64,000 bases of DNA from an uncultured Lachnospiraceae bacterium (lineage in GTDB: Bacteria > Bacillota > Clostridia > Lachnospirales > Lachnospiraceae). The notes beneath the pieces were generated by a model, which was not told where the DNA came from, made no database searches, and saw only the letters and a program-made list of their open reading frames with translations. This document shows, one piece after another, positions 16,919 to 26,092 of the stretch. The position numbers and the translations under genes are program-made. The number at the start of each line of letters is the position of its first letter. Position 1 is the first letter of the stretch. Where the stretch lies: positions 124,001 through 188,000 of the forward strand of contig CAJUJP010000001.1 in the NCBI GenBank assembly GCA_910586615.1. The letters are read 5' to 3'.

Positions 16919-18093
16919 AATTCCGAACTGTCTCCCTTCTGATAAAACAAACAATACCCGGCAGCCTGCGTCTTCACGTCAAACCCGGCGTCTTTTAACT
17001 TCTGATAAGTATCTTTTCTGGGATAATCCGCCCCGGCGGCAATTTTCTCCGCCCACAGTTCCGGCGGCTGCCCGATGCTCAAGTATGTCACCAGATCTGT
17101 TGCCTCCGCCTCCCTTGTGACCGTATCCGACACGAAACACCGCAGTCCCGCTGCCTGTGCCTCCACCAGCACGCCCGGAAGTCCTTCAAAAAAGGACGGC
17201 AGAAGAAAAATGTCCATGGCCTGATAATAGTTCTCCACCATTTTCTGGTTGCCCGCAAATCTGACTCTTTCCTCAATCCCCAGCGTCCGGCACTTTGCCC
17301 GTATACTCTCCTGATCAGGTCCTTCGCCGAGCAGAAGCAGCACCGCGTCCGGCCTGATCTCACACAGTTTTGCAAAAATATCAATCAAATAAGGATGATT
17401 TTTCTGGTAGTTAAACCGGCCCACATGCCCCACCACCAGCTCATCCGCCAGCCCAAGCCGCTTTCTGACCTCCTCGCGCCGCTTTGCGTCAAAGGTAAAT
17501 CTTCCCGCATCTATGGCATTGTGAATGATCTTCACCCTGCCCTGGCGCACCACTTCTTTTCCAAATACATCTTCCCCCGCAAGGACGGAACAGGCAAAAC
17601 AATAATCCGCTTTCTCCGCCAGATTTCTCCTGAAAAACTTCGTGGCGATGCCTTTCAATCCCTTCACCACGCCGGCGTTTCTGGAATGCGCCACTGTGAC
17701 GGGCACTCCACAGCGCTTTGCGACGGGCAGATAGATCCCCGCCGTGCTCGTCATATGTCCCTGTACCACCCGAAACTCATGATGCTGCCTAAAAAAGTCC
17801 TTTACTGCCTTCCTGTATGCAAAATAATTATATACTTTAAACTTTGGAAGCACATAAATGCGTCCCCCAAGGCTGTAAATCTCCTCGTCATAAAATTCCG
17901 GTTTTCGGCCGGAAGTTCCGGGGTGCGGGTTTGACGATCCGTTTGTGTGCGAGTTCACAGCAGAACTGTGAACTAGAAAGTCAAACTGGATCTCATTTCT
18001 GTTCATCTGTCTGTATAAGTCCATGATGCGGCTTTCTGCGCCGCCAAGTCCTACGCCGCCCAACACGTGCAGAACCCGAACTGTCTCTGACAT
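16915..18093 (-). CDS. Glycosyltransferase family 4 (EpsF-like)
   Basis: About 392 residues from ATG 18093, chosen because GGGAAGAG precedes it; the ATG at 18105 has a poorer site. VLHVLGGVGLGGAESRIMDL is the acceptor-side glycine loop typical of EpsF-type exopolysaccharide transferases. FFEGLPGVLVEAQAAGL is the C-terminal E-x7-E region. A Gly/Asn/Ser-rich insertion follows FLVHSSA near residue 50. The gene overlaps the next GT4 by 4 bases. It should act in the cytosol on a polyprenyl-linked intermediate. Confidence 0.83.
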   Translation of the reverse strand: MSETVRVLHVLGGVGLGGAESRIMDLYRQMNRNEIQFDFLVHSSAVNSHTNGSSNPHPGTSGRKPEFYDEEIYSLGGRIYVLPKFKVYNYFAYRKAVKDFFRQHHEFRVVQGHMTSTAGIYLPVAKRCGVPVTVAHSRNAGVVKGLKGIATKFFRRNLAEKADYCFACSVLAGEDVFGKEVVRQGRVKIIHNAIDAGRFTFDAKRREEVRKRLGLADELVVGHVGRFNYQKNHPYLIDIFAKLCEIRPDAVLLLLGEGPDQESIRAKCRTLGIEERVRFAGNQKMVENYYQAMDIFLLPSFFEGLPGVLVEAQAAGLRCFVSDTVTREAEATDLVTYLSIGQPPELWAEKIAAGADYPRKDTYQKLKDAGFDVKTQAAGYCLFYQKGDSSEL

Positions 18094-18133
18094 ATCTCTT
18101 CCCATACTTTCTTAATATCCTGCTGCCGTACCG

Positions 18134-19054
18134 CTACGCCAGCACATCTCCCACGGCAATTTCCCTTGCACATTCATATCTGTCGATCAGCAACGAGCCA
18201 TCCACAGTCCGCACCACCGGTTTGCCGTCGAATACATCTATAACTTCCCCCGGCGCATATCCGGAAAAATCGATCATTTCGTCAAAAGGATGGGCTTCCC
18301 AGATGGTCACCTTATCTTCCCCGGCCATAGCGTATGCACCCGGAAACGGAGCCGCAACACCCCGGATCAGGTTATAGATTTCACGGGTTCTCGCCCGGAA
18401 ATCCACTTTTCCGTCCGCCGCCGTCCGTTTTTGATACCAGGAGTCATAATCTTTTGACTCTGTGCGGATCACGATATTGTCATCCTTGTATGCCTGCAGC
18501 AGCCGGCGGATCAGATTCTTGGAGCAGATCATGTTCTTATACTGCGCCGTCCTGATATCGTCATGGAGCGTAATGGAAAACATCTCTGTGGCAAACACGT
18601 TGGGGCTGTCCGCTTTTTCATCATAACGGAACATATTCAGATTAAATCGAGTATCCCCTAAAATGATCGACCAGTTTAACGGCGACCGCCCTCTTCCGAA
18701 AGGCAGATATCCGCAATTACCGTGAAATCCGTAAATACCGTATTGAAAACAATCCAGTACCGATTTCGGGATCAGCCTCTGCCATCCCATGGAGATACCG
18801 ATGTCAAACTCGTTTTCCTTCATAAACTGCTGCGTTTTTTCATCAGTCAGGAAATAGCTGTCCGCCTCGTGCACCGGAATACCGTATTTTTCGGTCAAAA
18901 CCGACAGCCCTTTATATCCCGATACCTGATTTTTCTTCGTCACCTCCGGGCTGATGGTGATGACCAGATCCACCGGACAGATCTGCTCCTGAATAAAATT
19001 GACAATATTCTCCGAAGTGTCTTTTACCCCGAATACGACTACTTTGTATTTCAT
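18134..19054 (-). CDS. Divergent formyltransferase-family protein, second copy
   Basis: A 306-residue protein starting at ATG 19054 with GGAGGGAG six bases upstream. The longer frame to 19087 lacks such a site. The Fmt-like fold is clear (DIGISMGWQRLIP, then a GRGRSPLNW segment), and a C-terminal OB-like part contains GVAAPFPGA. The active-site motif is unusual: GFHGNCGYLP replaces the standard N-x-H-x-S-x-LP. The catalytic Asn position is Gly, and an Asn lies two residues after the His. The Asp appears kept in EKADS. It may formylate a 4-amino sugar nucleotide made by the nearby PglF/PglE-like pair, or it may do another one-carbon or hydrolytic reaction. Confidence 0.68.
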   Translation of the reverse strand: MKYKVVVFGVKDTSENIVNFIQEQICPVDLVITISPEVTKKNQVSGYKGLSVLTEKYGIPVHEADSYFLTDEKTQQFMKENEFDIGISMGWQRLIPKSVLDCFQYGIYGFHGNCGYLPFGRGRSPLNWSIILGDTRFNLNMFRYDEKADSPNVFATEMFSITLHDDIRTAQYKNMICSKNLIRRLLQAYKDDNIVIRTESKDYDSWYQKRTAADGKVDFRARTREIYNLIRGVAAPFPGAYAMAGEDKVTIWEAHPFDEMIDFSGYAPGEVIDVFDGKPVVRTVDGSLLIDRYECAREIAVGDVLA

Positions 19055-19181
19055 CTTACTCCCTCCATTTATCTGCCCTGTGTACATTTAATCTGCACAA
19101 ATAATGCTCTGGAAAGTTCCTCCCACACCTGCAGACAAGTCTGTCATGTAAAACGTCCTTATCCCGAATTTTAAAATTGTT

Positions 19182-20135
19182 TTACAATGCCTTTCCTGAA
19201 TTTCCGGTTTCATTTCTCTTCTGCAGGTAGTGCTCGTAAAGATAATCCTGCATATTCACGTATTCCTGCACTCTTCTGTAATTCTCCAGCACCGCCGGAA
19301 GTCTTTCCTCATAAGTCTCCCGCGTGCACTCTCTGATCTTTCGCTTCGCCTCTTCAAGATCCGGCCTCTCCAACAGAATCATGCCGTCCGTTTCAAAGAA
19401 TTCCGAAATCTTACGGGCTCCCAGATATACCGGGATCGTCTGCGCCGCAAAGCAGCTTGTGAGCCTTTCCGAAAAATAATAGTCCGAAATGTCATTCTCA
19501 ATAATCAGGGAAAAGCGGTAACGGTCCAGCGTCTCGTCAACACTCTGCACATATGCGCCGCCATCAAACCTGCCGTATGTATCGGCCAGTCCTTCCTTTT
19601 TACACAATCGGGCAAGTTCCAGCCGGAACCTGTGAAGTTCGCACATGACTTTGTCGGAGGACAGGATGGAGATATCTCTGTCCTTCGCGCCATGCAGACC
19701 ATCTTTCATCTCCCGGTTCCAGATCCCCGCCGCCACAGGATAAAATCTGGCATTTTCTATCTCGTTCAGTATCTTTTCGTCATAAGTGAAAACATACCGG
19801 AACTCCTTTTCCAGTCCTTTATGTCTGCGGAAAACCTCATAGTCCTGAGGCACAATCGTCCTGGATTCCGTCAGCATACCGTATTTCACCGACGGCTTTC
19901 CAAGCGTCCGGGGCATGGACTCCGGACCGTAAAAATGAGTATCCAGACCATAGTTATACCGGTCCCAGAAAAAATATTTCCCTTCATGCCCAAAAGGGGC
20001 ATGTCTTGAGTGCCTGTTCTTAATAAAATAGGTCTCAAGAGGCTGCCCCTCTGCATTATATATTTTCGGCATCGTACCGTCAATCTTATATTCTCTGGCT
20101 ATCTCTATCCGATAACCGCCAAGCCTTAATTCCAT
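19182..20135 (-). CDS. Glycosyltransferase family 10 (fucosyltransferase-like)
   Basis: A 317-residue protein. The C-terminal half carries FSLIIENDISDYYFSERL followed by QTIPVYLGA. This is the GDP-sugar-binding signature of alpha-1,3/1,4-fucosyltransferases (FEN-x-YxTEKL ... PVxxG). The N-terminal half, with WDRYNYGLDTHFYGPESMP, is the less conserved acceptor domain. The donor is presumed to be GDP-fucose or another GDP-6-deoxyhexose. No GDP-fucose synthesis genes lie in this window, so the donor would come from elsewhere. The ATG at 20135 has AAGGGAA. It is 21 bases downstream of the epimerase stop. Confidence 0.75.
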   Translation of the reverse strand: MELRLGGYRIEIAREYKIDGTMPKIYNAEGQPLETYFIKNRHSRHAPFGHEGKYFFWDRYNYGLDTHFYGPESMPRTLGKPSVKYGMLTESRTIVPQDYEVFRRHKGLEKEFRYVFTYDEKILNEIENARFYPVAAGIWNREMKDGLHGAKDRDISILSSDKVMCELHRFRLELARLCKKEGLADTYGRFDGGAYVQSVDETLDRYRFSLIIENDISDYYFSERLTSCFAAQTIPVYLGARKISEFFETDGMILLERPDLEEAKRKIRECTRETYEERLPAVLENYRRVQEYVNMQDYLYEHYLQKRNETGNSGKAL

Positions 20136-20156
20136 GAGATTCCCTTCTGCGTCCTC

Positions 20157-21134
20157 TTATTTCAGATATTCCTTATACCAGTCTATAGCCAGGGCAATCC
20201 CTTTCTCAAAATCATATTCCGGATCATATCCCAGCAGTTCTCTTGCTTTACTGATATCCGCGTTGGAGTCCCTCACATCGCCTTTGCGCGCCGGCCCGTA
20301 ATTAGGCTTCACATCCTTGCCCAATGCTTTGCACAGATGATCATAGATATCGTTCAAAAACAGCCTGCCGCCTGCACCGATATTGAATGCCTGTCCTGCC
20401 GCGTCACCGGAAGCCTTGCACGCCCGCAGATTTGCCTCGATTACATTGTCGATATAAGTAAAGTCCCTGGACTGCTTTCCGTCACCGTTGATGGTGGGAA
20501 CTTCGTCGTGCAGAAGCTGGCGCAGGAACTTCGGAATCACCGCGGCATACATGCCGTCAGGATTCTGCCTGCGTCCGAAAACGTTAAAATAGCGCAGTCC
20601 GTAGGTATCCAGTCCATACAACTCCTTATACAGCCGCCCGTACTCTTCGTCCACTTTTTTCGTCAGGGCATAAGGTGAGATCACACGGCCTTCTTCCCCT
20701 TCCTTCTTGGGAAGCGTCGTAGAATCACCATAAACAGAAGAACTGGAAGCATACACGAATTTCTTCACGCCGCACACTCTGGCCGCCTCCATCATATTCA
20801 GCGTTCCCCGTATATTGATTTCCTCATATAGAAGCGGCATCTCAATACTTCGCGGCACGCTGCCCCAGGCCGCCTGATTGAGCACATAATCGACTCCTTC
20901 CGATGCCTTTTTACAAGTATCCAGATCCCGGATATCGCCTTTGATAAAAGTAAATCTGCTGTTCCCGGTAAGGGGCTCAATGTTCTCATATTTACCCGTG
21001 GACAGATCGTCCAGACAGCGCACCGTATAGCCCATCCCGATGAGCGCCTCGCAGAGATTGGAACCGATAAAACCGGCGCCGCCTCCCACCAGAAAAACAC
21101 TGTCTTTGTCAAATTTTATATCCAGATACCCCAT
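20157..21134 (-). CDS. UDP-GlcNAc(A) C4-epimerase (TviC/WbpP-like SDR)
   Basis: A 325-residue extended short-chain dehydrogenase/reductase. GGGAGFIG (17-24) binds NAD+. SSSSVYG and SPYALTKK give the Ser/Tyr/Lys triad. LNQAAWGSVPRS and NVFGRRQNPDG match the WbpP/TviC group, which interconverts UDP-GlcNAc/GalNAc or the matching uronic acids. The adjacent 6-dehydrogenase gene makes UDP-GlcNAc to UDP-GlcNAcA to UDP-GalNAcA the best pathway guess, as in Vi antigen. The start at 21134 was chosen for GGAA at the right spacing and because it avoids overlap with the previous gene. Confidence 0.85.
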   Translation of the reverse strand: MGYLDIKFDKDSVFLVGGGAGFIGSNLCEALIGMGYTVRCLDDLSTGKYENIEPLTGNSRFTFIKGDIRDLDTCKKASEGVDYVLNQAAWGSVPRSIEMPLLYEEINIRGTLNMMEAARVCGVKKFVYASSSSVYGDSTTLPKKEGEEGRVISPYALTKKVDEEYGRLYKELYGLDTYGLRYFNVFGRRQNPDGMYAAVIPKFLRQLLHDEVPTINGDGKQSRDFTYIDNVIEANLRACKASGDAAGQAFNIGAGGRLFLNDIYDHLCKALGKDVKPNYGPARKGDVRDSNADISKARELLGYDPEYDFEKGIALAIDWYKEYLK

Positions 21135-21135
21135 T

Positions 21136-22524
21136 TCAGTATTCCTTTCCATCTTCTTTATGTTGTTTAATAACACTTGTTACACACTCTCTCAGCAGCA
21201 CATACAAAGCCGTATAGAACAACGAAAACCCATAGATCATATATCTTGAAAGACACATGATCGTTATGGATGTGGCTCCTGCGTTGGCGGCGATAAACAA
21301 AAGCGCCACGCCCATCATCCATGGGGCATCTTTGCTCTTCCCGCGCCGAAGCTGCCACGCCGCAAGCGCCACTGCAATTCCGTAAAGCACAAAGGTCGCC
21401 CAGTTAATCAGCGGATGCACCACTGCAATGCTTCTGATCAGTCCGTAGGTACACAGCAGAATATAATCATACAGCCATTGTCCAAAACATGCCGGAAGCA
21501 GTTTCTTCAGCATCCTGCCTGCCAGTTCGTCGGACATACTGCTCTGCTGATAATAATCCACTTTACCAAGCCCGAAGAAATAGGCTGACATGTCCGCCTC
21601 CAGCACCTGGAATTTCAGCAGGTCATGATATTCTTCCAAATGCTCCGCCCGCTGTGCGAAAGTATCGCCGCCGTATTTGTAATTGGCCTGCAGAGCATCC
21701 GCCTCGGCATAGAAACGATCGAAAAATTCCCGCTCCAGACTACCCTCTTCAAACACTTCGCCATCTTCCTCATCGCAGGCATAGATCACATTGGTCAGCG
21801 TATTTACCTGTCCGTAAGTGTTACCCATAAAATATCCCGTAACGCCATAATTATACACGTGAACCGTCAGACTGCGCAACCCGAATATTCCGGCTGTCAC
21901 TATGGCGATCACAAATAACGCTCGATATCTTTTTTTGAATAACACCTGTATCATCGCCACTATCATCCACACAAGAATCGTGGTCATCATCTGGCCTCTC
22001 GTCATGGACAGCAGAAATGCAAATACCAGCGCCAGAACCCTGTCCCGTGCGTCTCCCTCAAAAACCATCCGAAGCAGGAAGTAAATGAAAAAGTAGAACA
22101 GCGGGATACAGAGCGCCTCACTCATCACGGAATTTTCCAGGAAAATATGCAGCGCCGACACATACCGCGTCATCAGGTGGGGAACCAGCTGCAGCAGCAC
22201 AATTGCTATTTCTTCCCATAACCGCAGCTTAAAGCGGTCTGACACATAGGACGTAAACAGCCATATACCCACGGCAGTCAGTATATTCTGCACCGCCGCC
22301 GCTGCCATCAGATAACCTTCCCCGGATATTTGACGGAAAAAGGCCAGAAACAGCGGATAAAGCGGCTCTCTGTGAATATGCATCGTGATATACTGCTCGG
22401 AATCATTGTAGACTCCCACTCCGCAGGCCGCCAGCATCCCCAGAAAAAAGAGGAGCAGCGCCGCCAGGATACAGCATGATTTAATTGTTTTTTTTCTTGT
22501 ATTTATTGTTTTTACAGTCTCCAA
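21136..22524 (-). CDS. GT-C-like polytopic membrane protein
   Basis: A 462-residue protein with about ten hydrophobic segments. The first helix is followed by YNDSEQY and then HREPLYPLFLAFF, a loop typical of GT-C sugar or lipid transferases. A polar loop of about 90 residues follows the middle helices. It starts with TTG at 22524 (AGAGGATT upstream) and overlaps the dehydrogenase gene by 13 bases; no ATG lies before the first helix. It presumably uses a polyprenyl-linked sugar on the outer face, but no family name could be fixed. Confidence 0.6.
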   Translation of the reverse strand: METVKTINTRKKTIKSCCILAALLLFFLGMLAACGVGVYNDSEQYITMHIHREPLYPLFLAFFRQISGEGYLMAAAAVQNILTAVGIWLFTSYVSDRFKLRLWEEIAIVLLQLVPHLMTRYVSALHIFLENSVMSEALCIPLFYFFIYFLLRMVFEGDARDRVLALVFAFLLSMTRGQMMTTILVWMIVAMIQVLFKKRYRALFVIAIVTAGIFGLRSLTVHVYNYGVTGYFMGNTYGQVNTLTNVIYACDEEDGEVFEEGSLEREFFDRFYAEADALQANYKYGGDTFAQRAEHLEEYHDLLKFQVLEADMSAYFFGLGKVDYYQQSSMSDELAGRMLKKLLPACFGQWLYDYILLCTYGLIRSIAVVHPLINWATFVLYGIAVALAAWQLRRGKSKDAPWMMGVALLFIAANAGATSITIMCLSRYMIYGFSLFYTALYVLLRECVTSVIKQHKEDGKEY

Positions 22525-23828
22525 TACAGATAATCCTCTGTCAGATACTCTTTCTTGTCCAGAATGCCTTTGAGATCCATCAAAACCTTCTGCTCCCGTT
22601 CCGGAGCAAAAAAGGCGCCGATGTCCTTCCGGTTCAGAGACAGGAACTGATCGTGAGCCACCGCGATAATCACGGCATCCATATCCTTCACATCCTCCAT
22701 AGACCGGAATGTAATGCCGTACAGACGCTTTGCTTCATCTGCATCGGCGGCAGGATCTACCACCACAGGATCGATCCCGTACTCACCAAGTTCCCTGTAA
22801 ATATCGATTACCTTGGTGTTTCTCGTGTCAGGACAGTTTTCCTTAAAAGTAAAGCCTAAAACAGCTACTCTTGCATTTTTTACCGGAATGTCTGCTTTGA
22901 TCAGCCCTTTTACCAGACTCTCAGCCACATATTTTCCCATATCATCATTGATCCGCCGCCCGGACAGAATGATCTGCGAATGATAGCCCAGCTGTTCAGC
23001 CTTGTAGGTCAGGTAGTAGGGATCCACGCCAATACAGTGTCCGCCCACCAGGCCAGGCATGAATTTCAGGAAATTCCACTTTGTCCCCGCCGCTTCCAGC
23101 ACCGCCTTTGTGTCAATCCCCATCTTGTGGAAGATCATGGAAAGTTCATTCATAAACGCAATATTGATATCTCTCTGGCTGTTCTCTATGACCTTCGCCG
23201 CCTCGGCAACCTTAATGGATTCTGCACGGTACACGCCTGCGTCCACCACCAGTTCATAGATTTTTGCAACCACATCCAGAGTCTCCTCATCCATACCGGA
23301 AACAATTTTCGTGATCGTTTCCAGCCGGTGCACTTTATCGCCGGGATTGATCCGTTCCGGTGAATAACCGATCTTAAAATCAGTGCCGCATTTCAAACCG
23401 GATTCCTTTTCCAGAATAGGGACGCAGATTTCCTCCGTAACCCCCGGATAAACCGTAGACTCAAATACCACAACAGATCCTTTTGTCAGATTCTGTCCCA
23501 GAATACGGCTGGCGCCCTCCACCGGAGAAAGGTCCGGCGTATGATCGTCATTTACCGGCGTGGGTACTGCCACAATATGGAATTTTGCCTCCCGCAGCAT
23601 GGCAGGATCCGCCGTAAACTCCACCTTGGTATTTCTGATGACTTCATCGCCCACCTCGTTGGTAGGATCGATCCCGCTTTTATAGAGTTCAATCTTTTTC
23701 TCGTTCAGGTCAAACCCCACTACCTTAATCTTTCTGGCAAAGGCAACCGCGATCGGCATACCCACATATCCAAGTCCTACAAGAGAAAGTTTTACCTCAC
23801 CATTCACGATCTTTTCATATAAATCCAT
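22512..23828 (-). CDS. UDP-N-acetylhexosamine 6-dehydrogenase (TviB/WbpA-like)
   Basis: A 438-residue nucleotide-sugar dehydrogenase. SLVGLGYVGMPIA (about 15-27) is the NAD-binding loop. FESTVYPGVTEE and GYSPERINPGD are family landmarks. GGHCIGVDPYYL contains the catalytic cysteine. The enzyme oxidises C6 of UDP-GlcNAc (or UDP-ManNAc) to the uronic acid using two NAD+. Pairing with the TviC-like epimerase two genes on favours UDP-GlcNAcA, then UDP-GalNAcA. The start at 23828 has GGAG seven bases before it; longer in-frame starts exist at 23840 and 23861. Confidence 0.9.
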   Translation of the reverse strand: MDLYEKIVNGEVKLSLVGLGYVGMPIAVAFARKIKVVGFDLNEKKIELYKSGIDPTNEVGDEVIRNTKVEFTADPAMLREAKFHIVAVPTPVNDDHTPDLSPVEGASRILGQNLTKGSVVVFESTVYPGVTEEICVPILEKESGLKCGTDFKIGYSPERINPGDKVHRLETITKIVSGMDEETLDVVAKIYELVVDAGVYRAESIKVAEAAKVIENSQRDINIAFMNELSMIFHKMGIDTKAVLEAAGTKWNFLKFMPGLVGGHCIGVDPYYLTYKAEQLGYHSQIILSGRRINDDMGKYVAESLVKGLIKADIPVKNARVAVLGFTFKENCPDTRNTKVIDIYRELGEYGIDPVVVDPAADADEAKRLYGITFRSMEDVKDMDAVIIAVAHDQFLSLNRKDIGAFFAPEREQKVLMDLKGILDKKEYLTEDYLYWRL

Positions 23829-23877
23829 CTTTTTCTCCATTTCCCAATCTGTCCTCTCCATATTATAATTCTTTGTC

Positions 23878-24969
23878 TTAATTTCTCATTTCCAGAATCC
23901 GCTTTACTTCGTCCATATATTCAGCGGTAACAAGCTTCCGGTCAAACTCTTTCTCCATTTTTTCCCGGCCTTTCCGCCCCATTCCTGCACGCTCCTCATA
24001 AGATAACGCCAGAAATTTTTTCATAGCCTGAATCAACTCATCTCCCTGTCCGGGCGTAAACCCGAATCCTGTGCGGCCTTCCTCGAATGCCTCCTGACAG
24101 CCGCTGATGTTGGATGCGATAACCGGCCTGCCTGTGGCCGCACCCTCAATCAGCGCGTTGGACATCCCTTCATGGAAGGATGCCACCACAATGGCATCTG
24201 CCGCCGACAGATAAGGATGCACTTCCGTGTGAAATCCGATCTGATGCACGATCCCGTCACGTTCCAGCCCGTCCAGCATATCCTGATAATCTTCATCGCA
24301 GTATCCCATGATATCAAAGAAAACCCTGTCGCTATGTAACGCTTTCGCGGCCTCCACATATTCCAGTATACCACGTTCCTTCATCACTCTGCCCACAAAA
24401 AGGAAATGCGTTTCGTCTCCCTTCGGATAATCCTCGTACCGGTGTCTGTCCAGATTCACGCCGGAACCCATGACCATCCTGGTTCTTCCTGCCGTAATGC
24501 CCAGCCGTTGAAAGATCCCCCTGTTCTCCTCGTTTTGAAAAAAGACACAGGCCGCTTTCCTGAGCCCGGTTTTGTACATTGTGACAATCAGCTTCAGCAA
24601 AAGCCCGGTCCGGTCGAAGGCCCCGCCCAGTCCGGTAATCGTAGCTATATAGGGAATACGCCGCCTTGCCGCCGCAAAGCCCCCGTAAATATTCGGCTTG
24701 ATCGTATAAGTGGCCACCAGATCCGGCTTCAGTTCCTTCATCATACGGCTGTATGTGCGGTACAGCTTAAGATCTTCCAGCGGATTGATGCCTCTGCGGT
24801 TGATCTCCGTCTTAATGATCCGGCACCCTTCCGCCGCCAGTTCCTTCTCCTTCACATCATCCGGCATACTGATATAAACTTCATGCTGTGCTAACAGCGC
24901 CTGTACAAACTCGTTTCGAAAATCATACAACCCGCCGGATGAATTTGTCAAAATCAATATTCTGCTCAA
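23878..24969 (-). CDS. Glycosyltransferase family 4 (PglA/CapM-like), TTG start
   Basis: A 363-residue GT-B enzyme resembling PglA/CapM-type N-acetylhexosaminyltransferases. ILTNSSGGLYDFRNEF forms the first strand-loop. TYTIKPNIYGG and ITGLGGAF are group landmarks. SFHEGMSNALIEGAATGRPV carries the E-x7-E motif. The only start before the first strand is TTG at 24969. In Campylobacter, PglA adds the second sugar to the undecaprenyl-diphospho-bacillosamine made by PglC. The PglC-like gene two genes upstream makes the same role likely here. Confidence 0.83.
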   Translation of the reverse strand: MSRILILTNSSGGLYDFRNEFVQALLAQHEVYISMPDDVKEKELAAEGCRIIKTEINRRGINPLEDLKLYRTYSRMMKELKPDLVATYTIKPNIYGGFAAARRRIPYIATITGLGGAFDRTGLLLKLIVTMYKTGLRKAACVFFQNEENRGIFQRLGITAGRTRMVMGSGVNLDRHRYEDYPKGDETHFLFVGRVMKERGILEYVEAAKALHSDRVFFDIMGYCDEDYQDMLDGLERDGIVHQIGFHTEVHPYLSAADAIVVASFHEGMSNALIEGAATGRPVIASNISGCQEAFEEGRTGFGFTPGQGDELIQAMKKFLALSYEERAGMGRKGREKMEKEFDRKLVTAEYMDEVKRILEMRN

Positions 24970-25083
24970 TGATTATCCACGCCTTTCTCCCATTCCGCAA
25001 ACCGCCTCTGGCGCATCCGCCCGACAAAGTTCCTGCCGGAAACATGCATAGCTGCCAGCCCACAGGGTATTACAGGGCATTCC

Positions 25084-26067
25084 TCAGGGAATGATCTCCT
25101 CCCCGCTCATATCGCGGATTGCGATCTCGTTATACTTCATCATGCATATATGTTCCCCATACGCACCTATGGACACCTGATTTTCCTGTCCTTCCAGATT
25201 GCGGATCACCGCCGCAGGCATATTCACGCCGCAGGCGTATGCATGAGGATAGCCCCCGCCGAACCGCGGATTTACTTCCGAGATATAATAAGTCCCGCCG
25301 ATCTCAAAAATATCAATATCAATCATGCCCCGGAAGCCGCATTTTTCCACAAATTCACGAATCATCCGGAACAGTTTTTCATCCTTAAAAGATACAGACT
25401 TGTCCGTCTCTCCCGCACGCATCTTTATCTTCTTTTTTACAAAAATTGAAGTACATTTGCCGCTGATCATATCAATATAAACGTCTGCGCCGTATTCCTG
25501 CCCGTCCATATATTCCTGTATCATCAGATCATCATGGAGATCATACAGTACCTCGATTTCCTTGCGGCTTCCCGCCTTGTTGATATGCAGGCTGGCACTT
25601 CCGCGCACCGGTTTGACAAAAACAGGATACGAAATCTCCCCGTTTTCCACATCCCTGTAAAACGCTTCCTTGTCAAGATAGCACTTTCCGGTAGGAATCT
25701 GCATCTTCTCCAGCAGTTCATACATCCGGTATTTGTCAAAACAGGTTTCCACCAGATCATAGTCCGATATAATCGGCGTAGTCCCTATTGCAAGAAATTT
25801 TTCCCGCTCTCTTGCAAGCATGCTCAACTCAGGGTCAATGAGTGAAAATACACCCGTTATTTTTTCTTTCCTGCAAATATCCAGAATCACATCCAGATAG
25901 CCCGGTGCTGTGATCCTGGGCACAAGATAAAAAGCGTCCGCGTCATAAACCGCCGGAGCCAGATTACTGCAATCCGTGGCAATGATCCTGCCTTTACCGC
26001 CTAATTCTTTTTTAAAATACTGCACCACTTTATCCCGTGTGCCTGCGCTTAAAATTAAAATGTTCAT
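25084..26067 (-). CDS. ATP-grasp ligase, copy A (PglC-linked)
   Basis: A 327-residue ATP-grasp enzyme starting at ATG 26067 (AGGGGAAA upstream). ILILSAGTRDKVVQYF is the N-terminal Rossmann-like strand. YPVFVKPVRGSAS is the first ATP-grasp lysine strand, MIQEYMDGQEYGADVYID the second, and YISEVNPRFGGGYPHAY supplies metal and ATP ligands (E-x-NPR). Such enzymes couple a carboxylate, via an acyl phosphate, to an amine or thiol. It sits 25 bases after the PglC-like gene, where a PglD-type acetyltransferase would be expected. One inference is that it acylates the 4-amino group of the UDP-sugar with an amino acid. A close paralogue is at 48988-49974. Confidence 0.85.
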   Translation of the reverse strand: MNILILSAGTRDKVVQYFKKELGGKGRIIATDCSNLAPAVYDADAFYLVPRITAPGYLDVILDICRKEKITGVFSLIDPELSMLAREREKFLAIGTTPIISDYDLVETCFDKYRMYELLEKMQIPTGKCYLDKEAFYRDVENGEISYPVFVKPVRGSASLHINKAGSRKEIEVLYDLHDDLMIQEYMDGQEYGADVYIDMISGKCTSIFVKKKIKMRAGETDKSVSFKDEKLFRMIREFVEKCGFRGMIDIDIFEIGGTYYISEVNPRFGGGYPHAYACGVNMPAAVIRNLEGQENQVSIGAYGEHICMMKYNEIAIRDMSGEEIIP

Positions 26068-26092
26068 ATTTCCCCTATTTCTGCGCTGTTTG

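Noticed and set aside
19055..19181. Possible riboswitch before the second formyltransferase gene (small hairpin around a cagac/gtctg pair)
   Set aside because: Only a short palindrome is visible and no known aptamer core could be matched.
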